Shown piece by piece: positions 26,393 to 34,609 of a stretch of 64,000 nucleotides of DNA. Each line of letters begins with the position of its first letter. The first letter of the stretch is position 1. Source of the stretch: Mycobacterium sp. AZCC_0083 (GTDB taxonomy: Bacteria > Actinomycetota > Actinomycetes > Mycobacteriales > Mycobacteriaceae); the NCBI RefSeq assembly GCF_014202335.1, contig NZ_JACHGP010000003.1:558001-622000 (forward strand), given 5' to 3'. Under the pieces are notes generated by a model, which saw nothing but the letters and a program-made list of their open reading frames with translations, had not been told where the DNA came from and did no database searches. A program made the translations under genes and the position numbers.

Positions 26393-27390
26393 TTCTGGAG
26401 GTCAAGGATCTGACCGTCAGCTTCGCCACCGACGGCGGACTGGTCCGCGCCGTCGAGGGCGTCTCGTTCGGGCTCGCCGCGGGCGAGATCCTGGCGATCG
26501 TCGGCGAATCGGGCTCTGGCAAGAGCGTGACCGCTCAGACGTTGATCGGTCTGACGCGCGCTCCGAACACGACCATCTCCGGCTCCGTGCGATTCGACGG
26601 CGTCGAACTCACCGATCTCGACGACGAAGGTTTGCGGGGTGTGCGGGGCGAGCGGATCGCGATGATCTTCCAGGACCCGATGACCTCGCTGAATCCGGTC
26701 TACCGGGTCGGCGACCAGATGATCGAGATGATCCGGGCGCACCGCGAGGTGTCCAAGCGCGAGGCCCGCGAACGCGCCGTCGACCTGCTCCGGCAGGTGG
26801 GGATCCCCAATCCCGAACGCCGAGTGCACGATTACCCGCACGAGTTCTCTGGCGGCATGCGGCAGCGCGTGATGATCGCGATGGCCCTGTCCCTGGATCC
26901 GGACGTGCTGATCGCCGACGAGCCGACCACCGCGCTCGACGTCACCGTCCAGGCGCAAATTCTGCGGTTGCTCGACCAACTGAACCGGGAGCGGGGCCTC
27001 GCGGTGGTGTTGATCACCCACGATCTCGGCGTCGTCGCCGAGATCGCCGACCGGGTTGCGGTGATGTACGCGGGCCAGATCGTCGAGGAAGCCACGCTCG
27101 ACGAGTTGTTCTACGACCCTCTGCACCCCTACACCTGGGGGCTGCTGGGTTCGCTGGCCCGGCTGGATACGCCGAATCCCGAACGCCTGGCCCAGATTCC
27201 GGGTCAACCGCCGTCGCTGCTACGCCCTCCGACCGGCTGCCGGTTCGCCCCGCGCTGCCCGCACGAGTTTGGCGAGTGCGCGCAGCCGCCACCGCTGGAG
27301 CACGACCGCTGTTGGCTGCAACCCGACGACCAACGTCGCCTCCGTGTCGTCGACGGCCGGATCGGCCTGCGCAAGCCGGTGGTGACGTGA
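26389..27390 (+). CDS. Oligopeptide ABC transporter ATP-binding protein (OppD/DppD type)
   Basis: A 333-residue ATPase. The Walker A motif GESGSGKS is near residue 39, the Q-loop reads [10 protein letters not shown], the signature FSGGMRQRV lies near residue 157, and Walker B is [12 protein letters not shown]. The C-terminal extension contains the Cys pattern [14 protein letters not shown] typical of OppD/OppF proteins, which may hold an iron-sulfur or metal site. Start and stop both overlap the neighbouring genes, indicating tight coupling within the operon. Confidence 0.93.
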   Translation: MILEVKDLTVSFATDGGLVRAVEGVSFGLAAGEILAIVGESGSGKSVTAQTLIGLTRAPNTTISGSVRFDGVELTDLDDEGLRGVRGERIAMIFQDPMTSLNPVYRVGDQMIEMIRAHREVSKREARERAVDLLRQVGIPNPERRVHDYPHEFSGGMRQRVMIAMALSLDPDVLIADEPTTALDVTVQAQILRLLDQLNRERGLAVVLITHDLGVVAEIADRVAVMYAGQIVEEATLDELFYDPLHPYTWGLLGSLARLDTPNPERLAQIPGQPPSLLRPPTGCRFAPRCPHEFGECAQPPPLEHDRCWLQPDDQRRLRVVDGRIGLRKPVVT

Positions 27391-28385
27391 AGGGCGACAC
27401 GCTGCTGGAGGTCACCGACCTCGTCAAGCACTTCCCGATCAAATCGGGCATCCTCATCGACCGCGAGGTCGGGCGGGTCCGCGCCGTGGACGGCGTGAGT
27501 CTCACTCTCGCCGAAGGCGAGACACTCGGCCTGGTAGGCGAATCCGGGTGCGGGAAGTCGACGCTGTGCCGGACCATCCTGCAGCTGACGACGCCCACGT
27601 CGGGTTCGGTGCGCTTCAACGGCGAGGAACTCGTCGGACGGAATCGGCGCCAACTCCGGCCGGTCCGGAGTCAGATGCAGATGATCTTCCAGGATCCGTA
27701 CGCGTCGTTGAATCCGCGCAAGCGGGTGAGCCAGATCATCGGCGAGCCGATGGAGTTGCACGGCATGTCCAGCGGACGCGATACCAACAAGCACGTAAAG
27801 GACCTGCTCGACCGGGTCGGACTTCCCCCCGAGCACGCCGACCGCTTCCCGCACGAGTTCTCCGGCGGTCAGCGCCAACGCATCGGCATCGCGAGGGCAC
27901 TTGCGCTGCGGCCCAAGCTGATCATCGCAGACGAGCCCGTCTCCGCGCTCGACGTGTCCGTGCAGGCGCAGATCGTCAACCTGCTCAAGGACGTTCAGGA
28001 CGAGTTCGGGCTGTCCTACCTGTTCGTCGCACACGACCTCGGTGTGGTCAGGCACGTGTCGGATCGGGTCGCGGTGATGTATCTCGGCAAGATCGTCGAA
28101 AGTGCCCGTGCCGCGGCTCTTTACGAGCGGCCACTGCACCCGTACTCAACCGCACTGCTGTCCGCGGTTCCGATCCCCGATCCGAAGCTCAACGCCAGCC
28201 GCGAACGCCTCATCCTCGAGGGCGACCCGCCCAGCCCCATCGATCCACCCCCTGGCTGCCACTTCCACACCCGCTGCCCGTGGATGACCGACGTGTGCCG
28301 CACCGACGATCCAGACCTACTCGAACTCTTGCCAGGACACATCGCCGCCTGTCATCACCCGCGGCACCTCGCCGAGCAGACCTGA
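27387..28385 (+). CDS. Oligopeptide ABC transporter ATP-binding protein (OppF/DppF type)
   Basis: A 332-residue ATPase, partner of the OppD-type subunit. It shows Walker A GESGCGKS near residue 52, Q-loop [14 protein letters not shown], signature [15 protein letters not shown] and Walker [13 protein letters not shown]. The C-terminus has the [14 protein letters not shown] cysteine pattern. GTG 27387 overlaps the preceding TGA (GTGA). It is the last gene of the importer operon and abuts a convergent secreted-protein gene with no gap. Confidence 0.93.
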   Translation: MKGDTLLEVTDLVKHFPIKSGILIDREVGRVRAVDGVSLTLAEGETLGLVGESGCGKSTLCRTILQLTTPTSGSVRFNGEELVGRNRRQLRPVRSQMQMIFQDPYASLNPRKRVSQIIGEPMELHGMSSGRDTNKHVKDLLDRVGLPPEHADRFPHEFSGGQRQRIGIARALALRPKLIIADEPVSALDVSVQAQIVNLLKDVQDEFGLSYLFVAHDLGVVRHVSDRVAVMYLGKIVESARAAALYERPLHPYSTALLSAVPIPDPKLNASRERLILEGDPPSPIDPPPGCHFHTRCPWMTDVCRTDDPDLLELLPGHIAACHHPRHLAEQT

Positions 28386-28781
28386 TCAGCCCGACGAGTT
28401 GGCCGTCTTCGCGGCCGCCGCGATCGCCTTCGCCTCTGGGCTGGCCGCCGAATACCCCGGGGACTTCACAGATGCGGCAGCCGCATCACAGTTGAGCGAG
28501 ACGAGCACCTCGTTGGTCGCCGAACCGCTGCTGTTCTCCGGCGGAGCCACGGTCCTGGCCACCTGATTGGCGACGAGGCAATCCGGCCAGGACTTCTGAT
28601 CGCCGACGACCGTCGACACCACCGCAGTCATGCCTGCACCGCTGATCGCCGAGCTGGCGTCGCTGTACTTCTGACCCACCACGTTCGGTGATGATCCAGC
28701 CTGCGCGATACCGCCGCTGAGCACCACCATCGCCGATGAAGCCGATACGACGAGCGCCGTGCCGAGACTCCGACACCGCAT
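28386..28781 (-). CDS. Small secreted PASTA-like protein
   Basis: A 131-residue exported protein. The signal peptide ends near GIAQAG (residue 28). PNVVGQKYSDASSAISGAGMTAVVSTVVGD strongly resembles a single PASTA repeat, the module that senses peptidoglycan fragments or beta-lactams in PknB-type kinases. Two cysteines could form a disulfide. The ATG is 1 bp after the stop of the upstream membrane-protein gene, so it is the third gene of the Hsp70-like operon. Assignment to PASTA is by pattern and would need a profile search. Confidence 0.7.
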   Translation of the reverse strand: MRCRSLGTALVVSASSAMVVLSGGIAQAGSSPNVVGQKYSDASSAISGAGMTAVVSTVVGDQKSWPDCLVANQVARTVAPPENSSGSATNEVLVSLNCDAAAASVKSPGYSAASPEAKAIAAAAKTANSSG

Positions 28782-28782
28782 G

Positions 28783-29064
28783 TCAGCCCCCGGCCTTGAG
28801 CGCCGGGACGGCCTTCCCCGTGGGTACTGTCAGCGACGGTGTCGTCCACGTGGCCGTGGCCCCCATCGTGACGCCGGTGACCGTAGGTTGGACATAGGTC
28901 GTGTTCGCCGGTGCATCACCCGAACCCGCCAGTGCGCTTCCTGCGCCGAAATGGCTTCCACCATAAGCAATGCCGAGCACCGCCAGTGCGGCAAATGCGC
29001 CGATGCCGATGACCGCGAGCAATTGCACGCGTATGCGATCGAATCGCGTGTTCTTCTCTTCCAT
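28783..29064 (-). CDS. Small single-pass membrane protein
   Basis: A 93-residue protein with a charged cytoplasmic N-terminus (MEEKNTRFDRIRVQ), one transmembrane helix (about residues 14-35) and a Thr/Pro-rich extracytoplasmic tail. No family recognised. It lies 72 bp downstream of the Hsp70-like gene and 1 bp upstream of the PASTA-like gene, so the three probably act in the same envelope process. Confidence 0.7.
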   Translation of the reverse strand: MEEKNTRFDRIRVQLLAVIGIGAFAALAVLGIAYGGSHFGAGSALAGSGDAPANTTYVQPTVTGVTMGATATWTTPSLTVPTGKAVPALKAGG

Positions 29065-29136
29065 TGTCCGATCGTGGCCCGCCTGGTCTACGAAACGCTG
29101 GAACAGACCTGTGACATTGCTGGCGCTCGTGAACTC

Positions 29137-30957
29137 TTAGTACGGGAACTGGGGCTGCTGCGGGTACTGCGGAACCTGTTGATACTCCGGGGGCTGCTGA
29201 TACTGCGGTGTCGGGGTGGCCGGCACCTGAATCGGGATGGGCACCGGAACGAACGGCACCGTGATGTAACTCGTCGTCATCGTCGGTGACGGGGTGGTCG
29301 TAGTCGTCGTGGTGGTGGTCGTCGTCGTAGTCGTGGTCGGTGACGTCGTCGTGGTAGTCGTCGTGGTGGTGGTCGGCTGCGTCGTCCTGGTGGTCGTCAC
29401 CGTCCGCTCCACTGTGATGGTCTCGGGGGGCGGTGGCGGCGGTGCTTCGCTCGTCACGGTCACGATGCTCTGCGGCACCTCGGTGGAGGGCGGTGGCGGC
29501 GGTGGCGCCACGCTCGACGACAGAGGCGTCGCGGTCGCGGGCGCCGTCTTCGGCGTGGGGGTTGGGGTGGGGGTCGAGTCGCCCGTCGCGCTCGTCAGCG
29601 CGATCGCCACCCCGCCGAAGGCGACCAGCGCCACCACGGCGGCGACACCGAACACCAACTGCGGCAAGCGTTGCCACGCCCGCGGCTCGTCGACGTCGAT
29701 GGGACCCGTTCGCGGGACGTACTGCGATACGGCACGCGTGATGCTGGTGTCCGCGGAGTAATCCTCGCCCATGTAGGGCACCGGCTCCCCCGACGCGTCA
29801 TCGTCCTGCGACCACGCCAGCTGGCGGAATGTCGAAGAGCCAGGCGCATTCCCAGTGACGACGGGAGTAGTGGGTGCGATCGACTCGGCGGGCTCCCCTG
29901 GGTTCAACGGGGCAGGGATCAACGCGGCAGGCGCCGTCCCGGTCAACGCAACAGGCGCCATCCCGGTCGCCGCGTCGGACTCCGCGCCGTAGGCCGCGAA
30001 GAGCACCGCGCCCGCTGCGGCGTCGAGGGATGGCTGCGGGGTGGTCACCACCGGTGCCTGACCGTGGTCGGACAGCGTCTGAGCGATCAACGGGATGCGG
30101 GCACCACCGCCGACTGCTGCCACCGTCGACACGTCAGCCGCCGCAATCCGGTTGCGCAACAACAGATCATCCAACTCGGCCAACACCGCGGCGAGCGGTG
30201 TCTCCATCAGCGCGTCGAGTTCGGCTCGGGTGACGCGCACCGTCGAGCGGTGGCCAGGCAACTCGACCGACACCTCGGCGTCCGTCTGCTCGGAGAGCGC
30301 CTCCTTGGCCCGTCGGCACTCGTTGCGCAACGCCGTCAGTGACCCCACCGCGGCCGTACCCGCCGGGTCGACCCCGTCGGCGTCGGCGATGCCGTCGAGC
30401 ACGTGAGCTAGCAGCGCCTGGTCGATCTGGTCACCCGAGAATTCCGTCAACCGCGACGTCTCGATGGGTTCGAAACTCGACGCGGCATCGGCAAGCGTGA
30501 TGCTGGTGCCACCGCCACCGAAGTCCAGCAACGCGACGACACCGCGTCCCGGCAGTCCAGGATTGGCGTGCATCGCGGTCAGGGCGGCGACAGCGTCGGA
30601 GACCAGGCGCGCGGGCACGCCGTTGGGCGAGAGCCTCGGTTTGGCCCGCATGGCGGCTCGTAGCCCGCGCAACGTGGCTCCGGTCCAGTGGGCGGGGACG
30701 GCCACCGCGATCTGCGACGACGAAGTTTCGCCCGCGAGTTCGACCATTCCGTCGAGTGCATCGACCAACAGCTCTTCGGCAGGGTGCGACGAACCGTCGG
30801 CGGTCACCAGCGGCACTGGATCTCCGACGCGTTCGACGAAACCGCTCAACACCTGGCCGGACAGGGTCAGCATGGATCGCCGTGTGAGGGGTGGATCGCC
30901 GATTCGTACCGCAACCAGGTTGGTCGTCCCGATCGACAACCCCAACGGGGCGCTCAT
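29137..30957 (-). CDS. Hsp70-like ATPase domain fused to a membrane-anchored Thr/Pro-rich tail
   Basis: A 606-residue protein. The N-terminal part is a divergent Hsp70/actin-like nucleotide-binding domain: LGLSIGTTNLVAV is the phosphate-1 loop, VVALLDFGGGGTSITL (about residue 140) the phosphate-2 loop and VAAVGGGARIPLIAQTL (about 275) the adenosine motif. There is no normal peptide-binding domain. Instead a linker leads to one membrane helix (VVALVAFGGVAIAL, about residue 440) and an external tail with runs of Thr and Pro ending in Gln/Pro/Tyr repeats. ATG 30957 is chosen over an upstream GTG. First gene of a three-gene envelope operon. The client is unknown. Confidence 0.82.
   Translation of the reverse strand: MSAPLGLSIGTTNLVAVRIGDPPLTRRSMLTLSGQVLSGFVERVGDPVPLVTADGSSHPAEELLVDALDGMVELAGETSSSQIAVAVPAHWTGATLRGLRAAMRAKPRLSPNGVPARLVSDAVAALTAMHANPGLPGRGVVALLDFGGGGTSITLADAASSFEPIETSRLTEFSGDQIDQALLAHVLDGIADADGVDPAGTAAVGSLTALRNECRRAKEALSEQTDAEVSVELPGHRSTVRVTRAELDALMETPLAAVLAELDDLLLRNRIAAADVSTVAAVGGGARIPLIAQTLSDHGQAPVVTTPQPSLDAAAGAVLFAAYGAESDAATGMAPVALTGTAPAALIPAPLNPGEPAESIAPTTPVVTGNAPGSSTFRQLAWSQDDDASGEPVPYMGEDYSADTSITRAVSQYVPRTGPIDVDEPRAWQRLPQLVFGVAAVVALVAFGGVAIALTSATGDSTPTPTPTPKTAPATATPLSSSVAPPPPPPSTEVPQSIVTVTSEAPPPPPPETITVERTVTTTRTTQPTTTTTTTTTTSPTTTTTTTTTTTTTTTPSPTMTTSYITVPFVPVPIPIQVPATPTPQYQQPPEYQQVPQYPQQPQFPY
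29288..29400 (-). repeat. Triplet repeat encoding poly-threonine
   Basis: Long runs of GTC/GTG/GTA triplets (ACN on the coding strand) encode two Thr tracts in the extracytoplasmic tail of the Hsp70-like protein. Such simple sequence is prone to length changes and gives spurious antisense poly-Val frames. Confidence 0.65.
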
Positions 30958-31176
30958 ATCGGAACACACCATAACCGCAACAACCCAGGATGCGGCTCAG
31001 ACACTCCGCGGCAAACGCGACGAACAGCGTTCTCGCAGCTAGGTTTTGGCTGTGCGTAGCGTAAGCAACACCTTGGAACCGATCGCCGCGACGGTGATCC
31101 TGGCGATTTCAGCAAAGCCGGGAGTTCCGGACACCCACCGGCCTACGCGAGCGACCGGTTGTGTTGCAATGTCGGG

Positions 31177-31635
31177 ATGAGTGATATTGACGACATTCAG
31201 CGACTCAAGTACCGCTACCTGCGTGCGCTCGACACCAAGCACTGGGACGAGTTCGCCGACACGCTGACCGAGGACGTCGTCGGTGACTACGGCGAGTCAC
31301 TCGGCGAGGAACACCACTTCACCGACCGCACATCGCTGGTCGAGTTCATGCGCAAGTCGATGCCGTCCGACATGATCACCGAGCACCGGGTGACGCACCC
31401 CGAGATCGACGTCGACGGCGACGAAGCCACCGGCATCTGGTACTTGCAGGACAAGGTCATCGTCCCGAAGTTCGACTTCATGTTGATCGGCGCGGGTTTC
31501 TATCACGACAGCTACCGGCGGACCGCTGACGGCTGGAAGATCAGCGTCACCGGCTACGACCGCACCTACGACGCCTCGCTGTCCACCAAGTCCCTCGACT
31601 TCAAGGCGAAAGCCGGTCGCGCCGTTAATCTTTGA
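31177..31635 (+). CDS. SnoaL-like nuclear transport factor 2 family protein
   Basis: A 152-residue protein. MSDIDDIQRLKYRYLRALDTKHWDEFADTLTEDVVGDYG is the classical SnoaL_4 start seen in many mycobacterial proteins of steroid and aromatic degradation loci, and GFYHDSYRRTADGWKISVTGYDRTY is the closing strand pair. I take ATG 31177 rather than the ATG six codons upstream, because it matches the usual family N-terminus. Probably a small isomerase, dehydratase or binding protein. Its neighbours do not identify a pathway. Confidence 0.82.
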   Translation: MSDIDDIQRLKYRYLRALDTKHWDEFADTLTEDVVGDYGESLGEEHHFTDRTSLVEFMRKSMPSDMITEHRVTHPEIDVDGDEATGIWYLQDKVIVPKFDFMLIGAGFYHDSYRRTADGWKISVTGYDRTYDASLSTKSLDFKAKAGRAVNL

Positions 31636-31653
31636 GTCATTTAGAAGCCGTGC

Positions 31654-32307
31654 TCATTTAGAAACGGCGATCAGCGCGCCGGGCCGCAGCCACTTGATGA
31701 TCTCGACCATGGTGGCGTCGTCGACCGACACGCATCCCGCCGTGGGGCCACCGTCGCTGGTGTGAAGGAAGAATGCGCCGCCGTTGCCGGGGACGCGTTC
31801 CTTGTTGACGCCCATCACCACGGCGTGCCGGTACTGCGGGATCTCGAGATTCTCCGTGCCGCTGCTCGGATCGGTGTTGAACGGGCACTGCGACTTCTCG
31901 CAGATCTGCATCGTGTTGTAGGTCGGGCTCTTCATGTCGCCGTCCCACCAGTGGTTCTTTCCCACCTGGACGTACTGCAATCCTCCGCCGGGGTTGGGCG
32001 CCGTGCCGAACGCGAAGTCGAGCGAGAAGATGCCCATCGGCGTCAGCATCTGGCCGTCGTGGGTCTCTGGCGACATGCCCGCCGAGCCGATGTGGGCAGG
32101 AATCCCGACGCCGATCGGCTCCCACCCCGCCCCGTTGCGCTGATAGACGTCGACCTTCGCGGTCGTCTCACCCACTCCGACAACGGAAATCACCTGTGTG
32201 GCGTTGCCGACGGACTGCGCGAACCACGGCGTCACCTCGGCGCTCGCAACGGCCGCCGTCGCGAACCAGACCAGCGTCGCGCATAGCAGAACCAGCAGTC
32301 GGCGCAC
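31654..32307 (-). CDS. Secreted L,D-transpeptidase-like (YkuD/ErfK) protein
   Basis: A 217-residue exported protein with a signal peptide to about residue 23 (VASAE). The catalytic pattern H-x5-AGC is seen in FLHTSDGGPTAGCVSV near the C-terminus, together with an earlier conserved VVMGVN strand. This is the L,D-transpeptidase-type core that crosslinks peptidoglycan or attaches proteins to it. From memory it closely resembles M. tuberculosis Rv0309. It starts at GTG 32307. It ends 18 bp from the convergent SnoaL gene. Confidence 0.85.
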   Translation of the reverse strand: MRRLLVLLCATLVWFATAAVASAEVTPWFAQSVGNATQVISVVGVGETTAKVDVYQRNGAGWEPIGVGIPAHIGSAGMSPETHDGQMLTPMGIFSLDFAFGTAPNPGGGLQYVQVGKNHWWDGDMKSPTYNTMQICEKSQCPFNTDPSSGTENLEIPQYRHAVVMGVNKERVPGNGGAFFLHTSDGGPTAGCVSVDDATMVEIIKWLRPGALIAVSK

Positions 32308-32383
32308 CCATCAATGGTCGACAGGTCACGTGCTCCGGGTCAAGTAAAGGTTTAGACACGGTTTGGGCACGTCGCACCGCGGA

Positions 32384-32389
32384 TACGTT
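32384..32389 (+). promoter_or_regulatory. Leaderless -10 hexamer of the PAP2-kinase gene
   Basis: TACGTT ends 7 nt before ATG 32397, and no ribosome site is present. Confidence 0.45.
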
Positions 32390-32396
32390 GGGGACC

Positions 32397-33881
32397 ATGC
32401 AACTGTTGCGCCGTCGCCGGGGTATCCGACAGATCGGTGAGGGCCTCGGCACGCTCGACCGTGAGATCTTCGAGGCGATCGCAGAGTCCCCCAGCCCGCT
32501 GCTTGACGCCGTCATGCCGCGCCTGACCTCGGCAGCGGACCATTCGAGGCTGTGGTTCGTGATCGCGATCCTGCTCGGCGCGACGAGGCGCCGGTCCGCG
32601 GTACGGGGCGCCAGCCGCGGTGTCGCGTCCCTCGCGGTGACGAGCCTGCTCACCAACCAGGTGGCCAAGCGCATTTGGCGACGACCGCGGCCCAATTGGG
32701 CGACGGTGCCGATCGTGCGGCGCTCGCTGCGGATGCCGACGTCGAACTCCCTGCCCTCGGGCCACTCGGCCAGTGCAGCCGCCTTCGCCGTTGGCGTCGG
32801 GCTGGAGAACCCGCCTCTGGGACTGGGCCTGGCCCTGCTCGCTGGCCTGGTCGGGATGTCCAGGGTGGCCACGGGCGCGCACTACCCCGGCGACGTGCTG
32901 GCCGGATTCGGTATCGGCGCGGCGGTCGCGGTCGTTGGCGGCCGGATCGTGCCGCCGATCATCGAGCCCCGGTTGCGCGCTGCCGCACCGCTGCGGGTGG
33001 ACACCCCGGCCCGGCCGGACGGTGCCGGGGTCGTGCTCGTCGTCAACCCCGCGTCGGGCAGCGGTACCGGCGCACGGGTCCTCGACGAGGTGAAGGCTTC
33101 GCTGCCGAAGGCAGAGATCGTCGAACTCGGCGAATCCGACGACGTGTTGGAGGTGCTGCGCTCGGCGGCGGGCCGCGCCGAGGTGCTGGCCGTCGCAGGC
33201 GGTGACGGAACGACATCCGGCGCGGCGGGTGTGGCGGTCGGCGCGGGTGTCCCGCTGGCGGTCTTCCCCGGCGGGACGTTCAACCACTTCGCCAAGGACG
33301 TCGGCTGCGACACGGTGGCCAAGACCGTCGACGCGATCAAGCGAGGGCACGTGACGTGCATCGACGTCGTGTCGCTCAACGACACCGACACCGTGATCAA
33401 CACGGCGAGCATCGGTGCGTATCCGACGTTCGTCAGGACTCGCCAGAAGCTCGAGCACAAGATCGGCAAGCCGCTGGCAGGCGTCTACGCGATGTTCCAC
33501 ACCCTGCGCCGCGACCAACCCGTACGCATCTCCTACGACAACGTCACGCTGCAGACGTCGATGTTCTTCCTCGGCAACTCGGTCTACCTGCCGTCCGGCT
33601 TCGCCCCGTCGCAGCGGACCAGGATGGACGACGGGTTGATCGACGTCCGCATCCTGGAGACCGGACGCAGATTCAGCACGTTCCGGATCCTGGTGTCCCT
33701 CGGGCTTGGCCGGCTGGAACGCAGCCCGCTCTACCACGAACTCCAGGTGCCCGAGTTCAGCTTCACCGCGGTGGACGGGCCGACGGCGCTCGCCCACGAC
33801 GGCGAGGTGGGACGCGACTACCGCGACGTCACATTCAAGGCCCACTACCGTGCGCTACCGGTGTTTCGACCAATGAGCTGA
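32397..33881 (+). CDS. Bifunctional PAP2 phosphatase / diacylglycerol kinase
   Basis: A 494-residue fusion. The N-terminal PAP2 domain has the three phosphatase motifs: KRIWRRPRP, PSGHS and RVATGAHYPGD (about residues 90-165) within hydrophobic helices. The C-terminal half is a diacylglycerol/sphingosine-kinase-like catalytic domain with VVNPASGSG near residue 221, AVAGGDGTTSGAA near residue 265 and FPGGTFNHFAKD near residue 290. It could interconvert phosphatidate-type lipids and their dephosphorylated forms. Its last 47 bp overlap the convergent PAP2 gene at 33835-34503. Confidence 0.9.
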   Translation: MQLLRRRRGIRQIGEGLGTLDREIFEAIAESPSPLLDAVMPRLTSAADHSRLWFVIAILLGATRRRSAVRGASRGVASLAVTSLLTNQVAKRIWRRPRPNWATVPIVRRSLRMPTSNSLPSGHSASAAAFAVGVGLENPPLGLGLALLAGLVGMSRVATGAHYPGDVLAGFGIGAAVAVVGGRIVPPIIEPRLRAAAPLRVDTPARPDGAGVVLVVNPASGSGTGARVLDEVKASLPKAEIVELGESDDVLEVLRSAAGRAEVLAVAGGDGTTSGAAGVAVGAGVPLAVFPGGTFNHFAKDVGCDTVAKTVDAIKRGHVTCIDVVSLNDTDTVINTASIGAYPTFVRTRQKLEHKIGKPLAGVYAMFHTLRRDQPVRISYDNVTLQTSMFFLGNSVYLPSGFAPSQRTRMDDGLIDVRILETGRRFSTFRILVSLGLGRLERSPLYHELQVPEFSFTAVDGPTALAHDGEVGRDYRDVTFKAHYRALPVFRPMS

Positions 33882-34503
33882 CCGGCCTGCGGATCAGCAC
33901 CAGCAGGCTCGCCGCGAACCACAGGTAGCCCGCCGCCCAGCCCGCCAGCACGTCAGTCGGGTTGTGCACGTTGAGCACCACGCGACCGAACCCGATCACC
34001 AGCACGGTCAGCACCCCAGCCGCGATCACCCAGCCCCACCGGTCGCGGCGAACGCGCGGCAACAGAACCACGGTGAGCGCCAGCACCGCGGCCGAGACGC
34101 CGAGCGCATGACCCGACGGGAACGACCACGACGGTGCGTATACCAACGCGGTCGTCGGGCGGGGGCGGTGCGCTGCGGCCTTCAGCGCTTCGGTCACCAG
34201 CCCACTGAGTTCGACGCTGAGCACCAAAAACAACGCAAGACGGAATTGTCGGTGCCGCAGCGCGACGATGATCACGACGAGGCCGACGATGCGGAACGCG
34301 TTGGGGCCAAGCACCGTGCAGAGCACCTGCCAGAACGTCACCCACGCCGGGTGATGGACACCGAACCGGTAGAGCGCGCCCAAACCCCAGGCATCGACGG
34401 CTTCCAGCCAGGCCCACTGCATCGACCAGCCGAACCACAGGGTCACGTAAACCGCCGTGGCGAGGACGACCAGCCCCATGAGCCACGGTTTGCGGAACGT
34501 CAT
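33835..34503 (-). CDS. PAP2-superfamily membrane phosphatase
   Basis: A 222-residue integral membrane protein with about six helices. The phosphatase motifs are KAAAHRPRP, FPSGHALG and GRVVLNVHNPTD. ATG 34503 is chosen; a reading from 34611 would run over the permease start. From memory this type of protein is encoded next to the Rv0309-like transpeptidase in M. tuberculosis (Rv0308), and both also occur close together here. Likely an undecaprenyl-phosphate, lipid or phospho-sugar phosphatase. Its 3' end overlaps the kinase fusion by 47 bp. Confidence 0.85.
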   Translation of the reverse strand: MTFRKPWLMGLVVLATAVYVTLWFGWSMQWAWLEAVDAWGLGALYRFGVHHPAWVTFWQVLCTVLGPNAFRIVGLVVIIVALRHRQFRLALFLVLSVELSGLVTEALKAAAHRPRPTTALVYAPSWSFPSGHALGVSAAVLALTVVLLPRVRRDRWGWVIAAGVLTVLVIGFGRVVLNVHNPTDVLAGWAAGYLWFAASLLVLIRRPVSSLVETPVAHGSGP

Positions 34504-34595
34504 CAGTCCACGTGTACCAGGCGGGTCGCTCGCGGCATTCGTATTTCTGCCATCGCCGGGAACATGGTTGTCACGAGCTGGAAACAACGCCGATT

Positions 34596-34601
34596 TAGCT
34601 T
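34596..34601 (+). promoter_or_regulatory. Possible -10 hexamer of the NCS1 permease
   Basis: TAGCTT ends 8 nt before ATG 34610. The region lacks a clear ribosome site, so leaderless or near-leaderless initiation is plausible. Confidence 0.35.
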
Positions 34602-34609
34602 TGCTAACC

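Noticed and set aside
29294..29761. Plus-strand poly-Val/Gly frame
   Set aside because: It is the antisense reading of threonine triplet repeats in the Hsp70-like gene.
31637..31663. Direct repeat TCATTTAGAA (two copies, 17-bp period) between convergent stops
   Set aside because: Too short to interpret; probably a local slippage product.
32352..33845. Long minus-strand frame opposite the PAP2-kinase fusion
   Set aside because: Same reason: no motifs, while the opposite strand has complete catalytic motifs.
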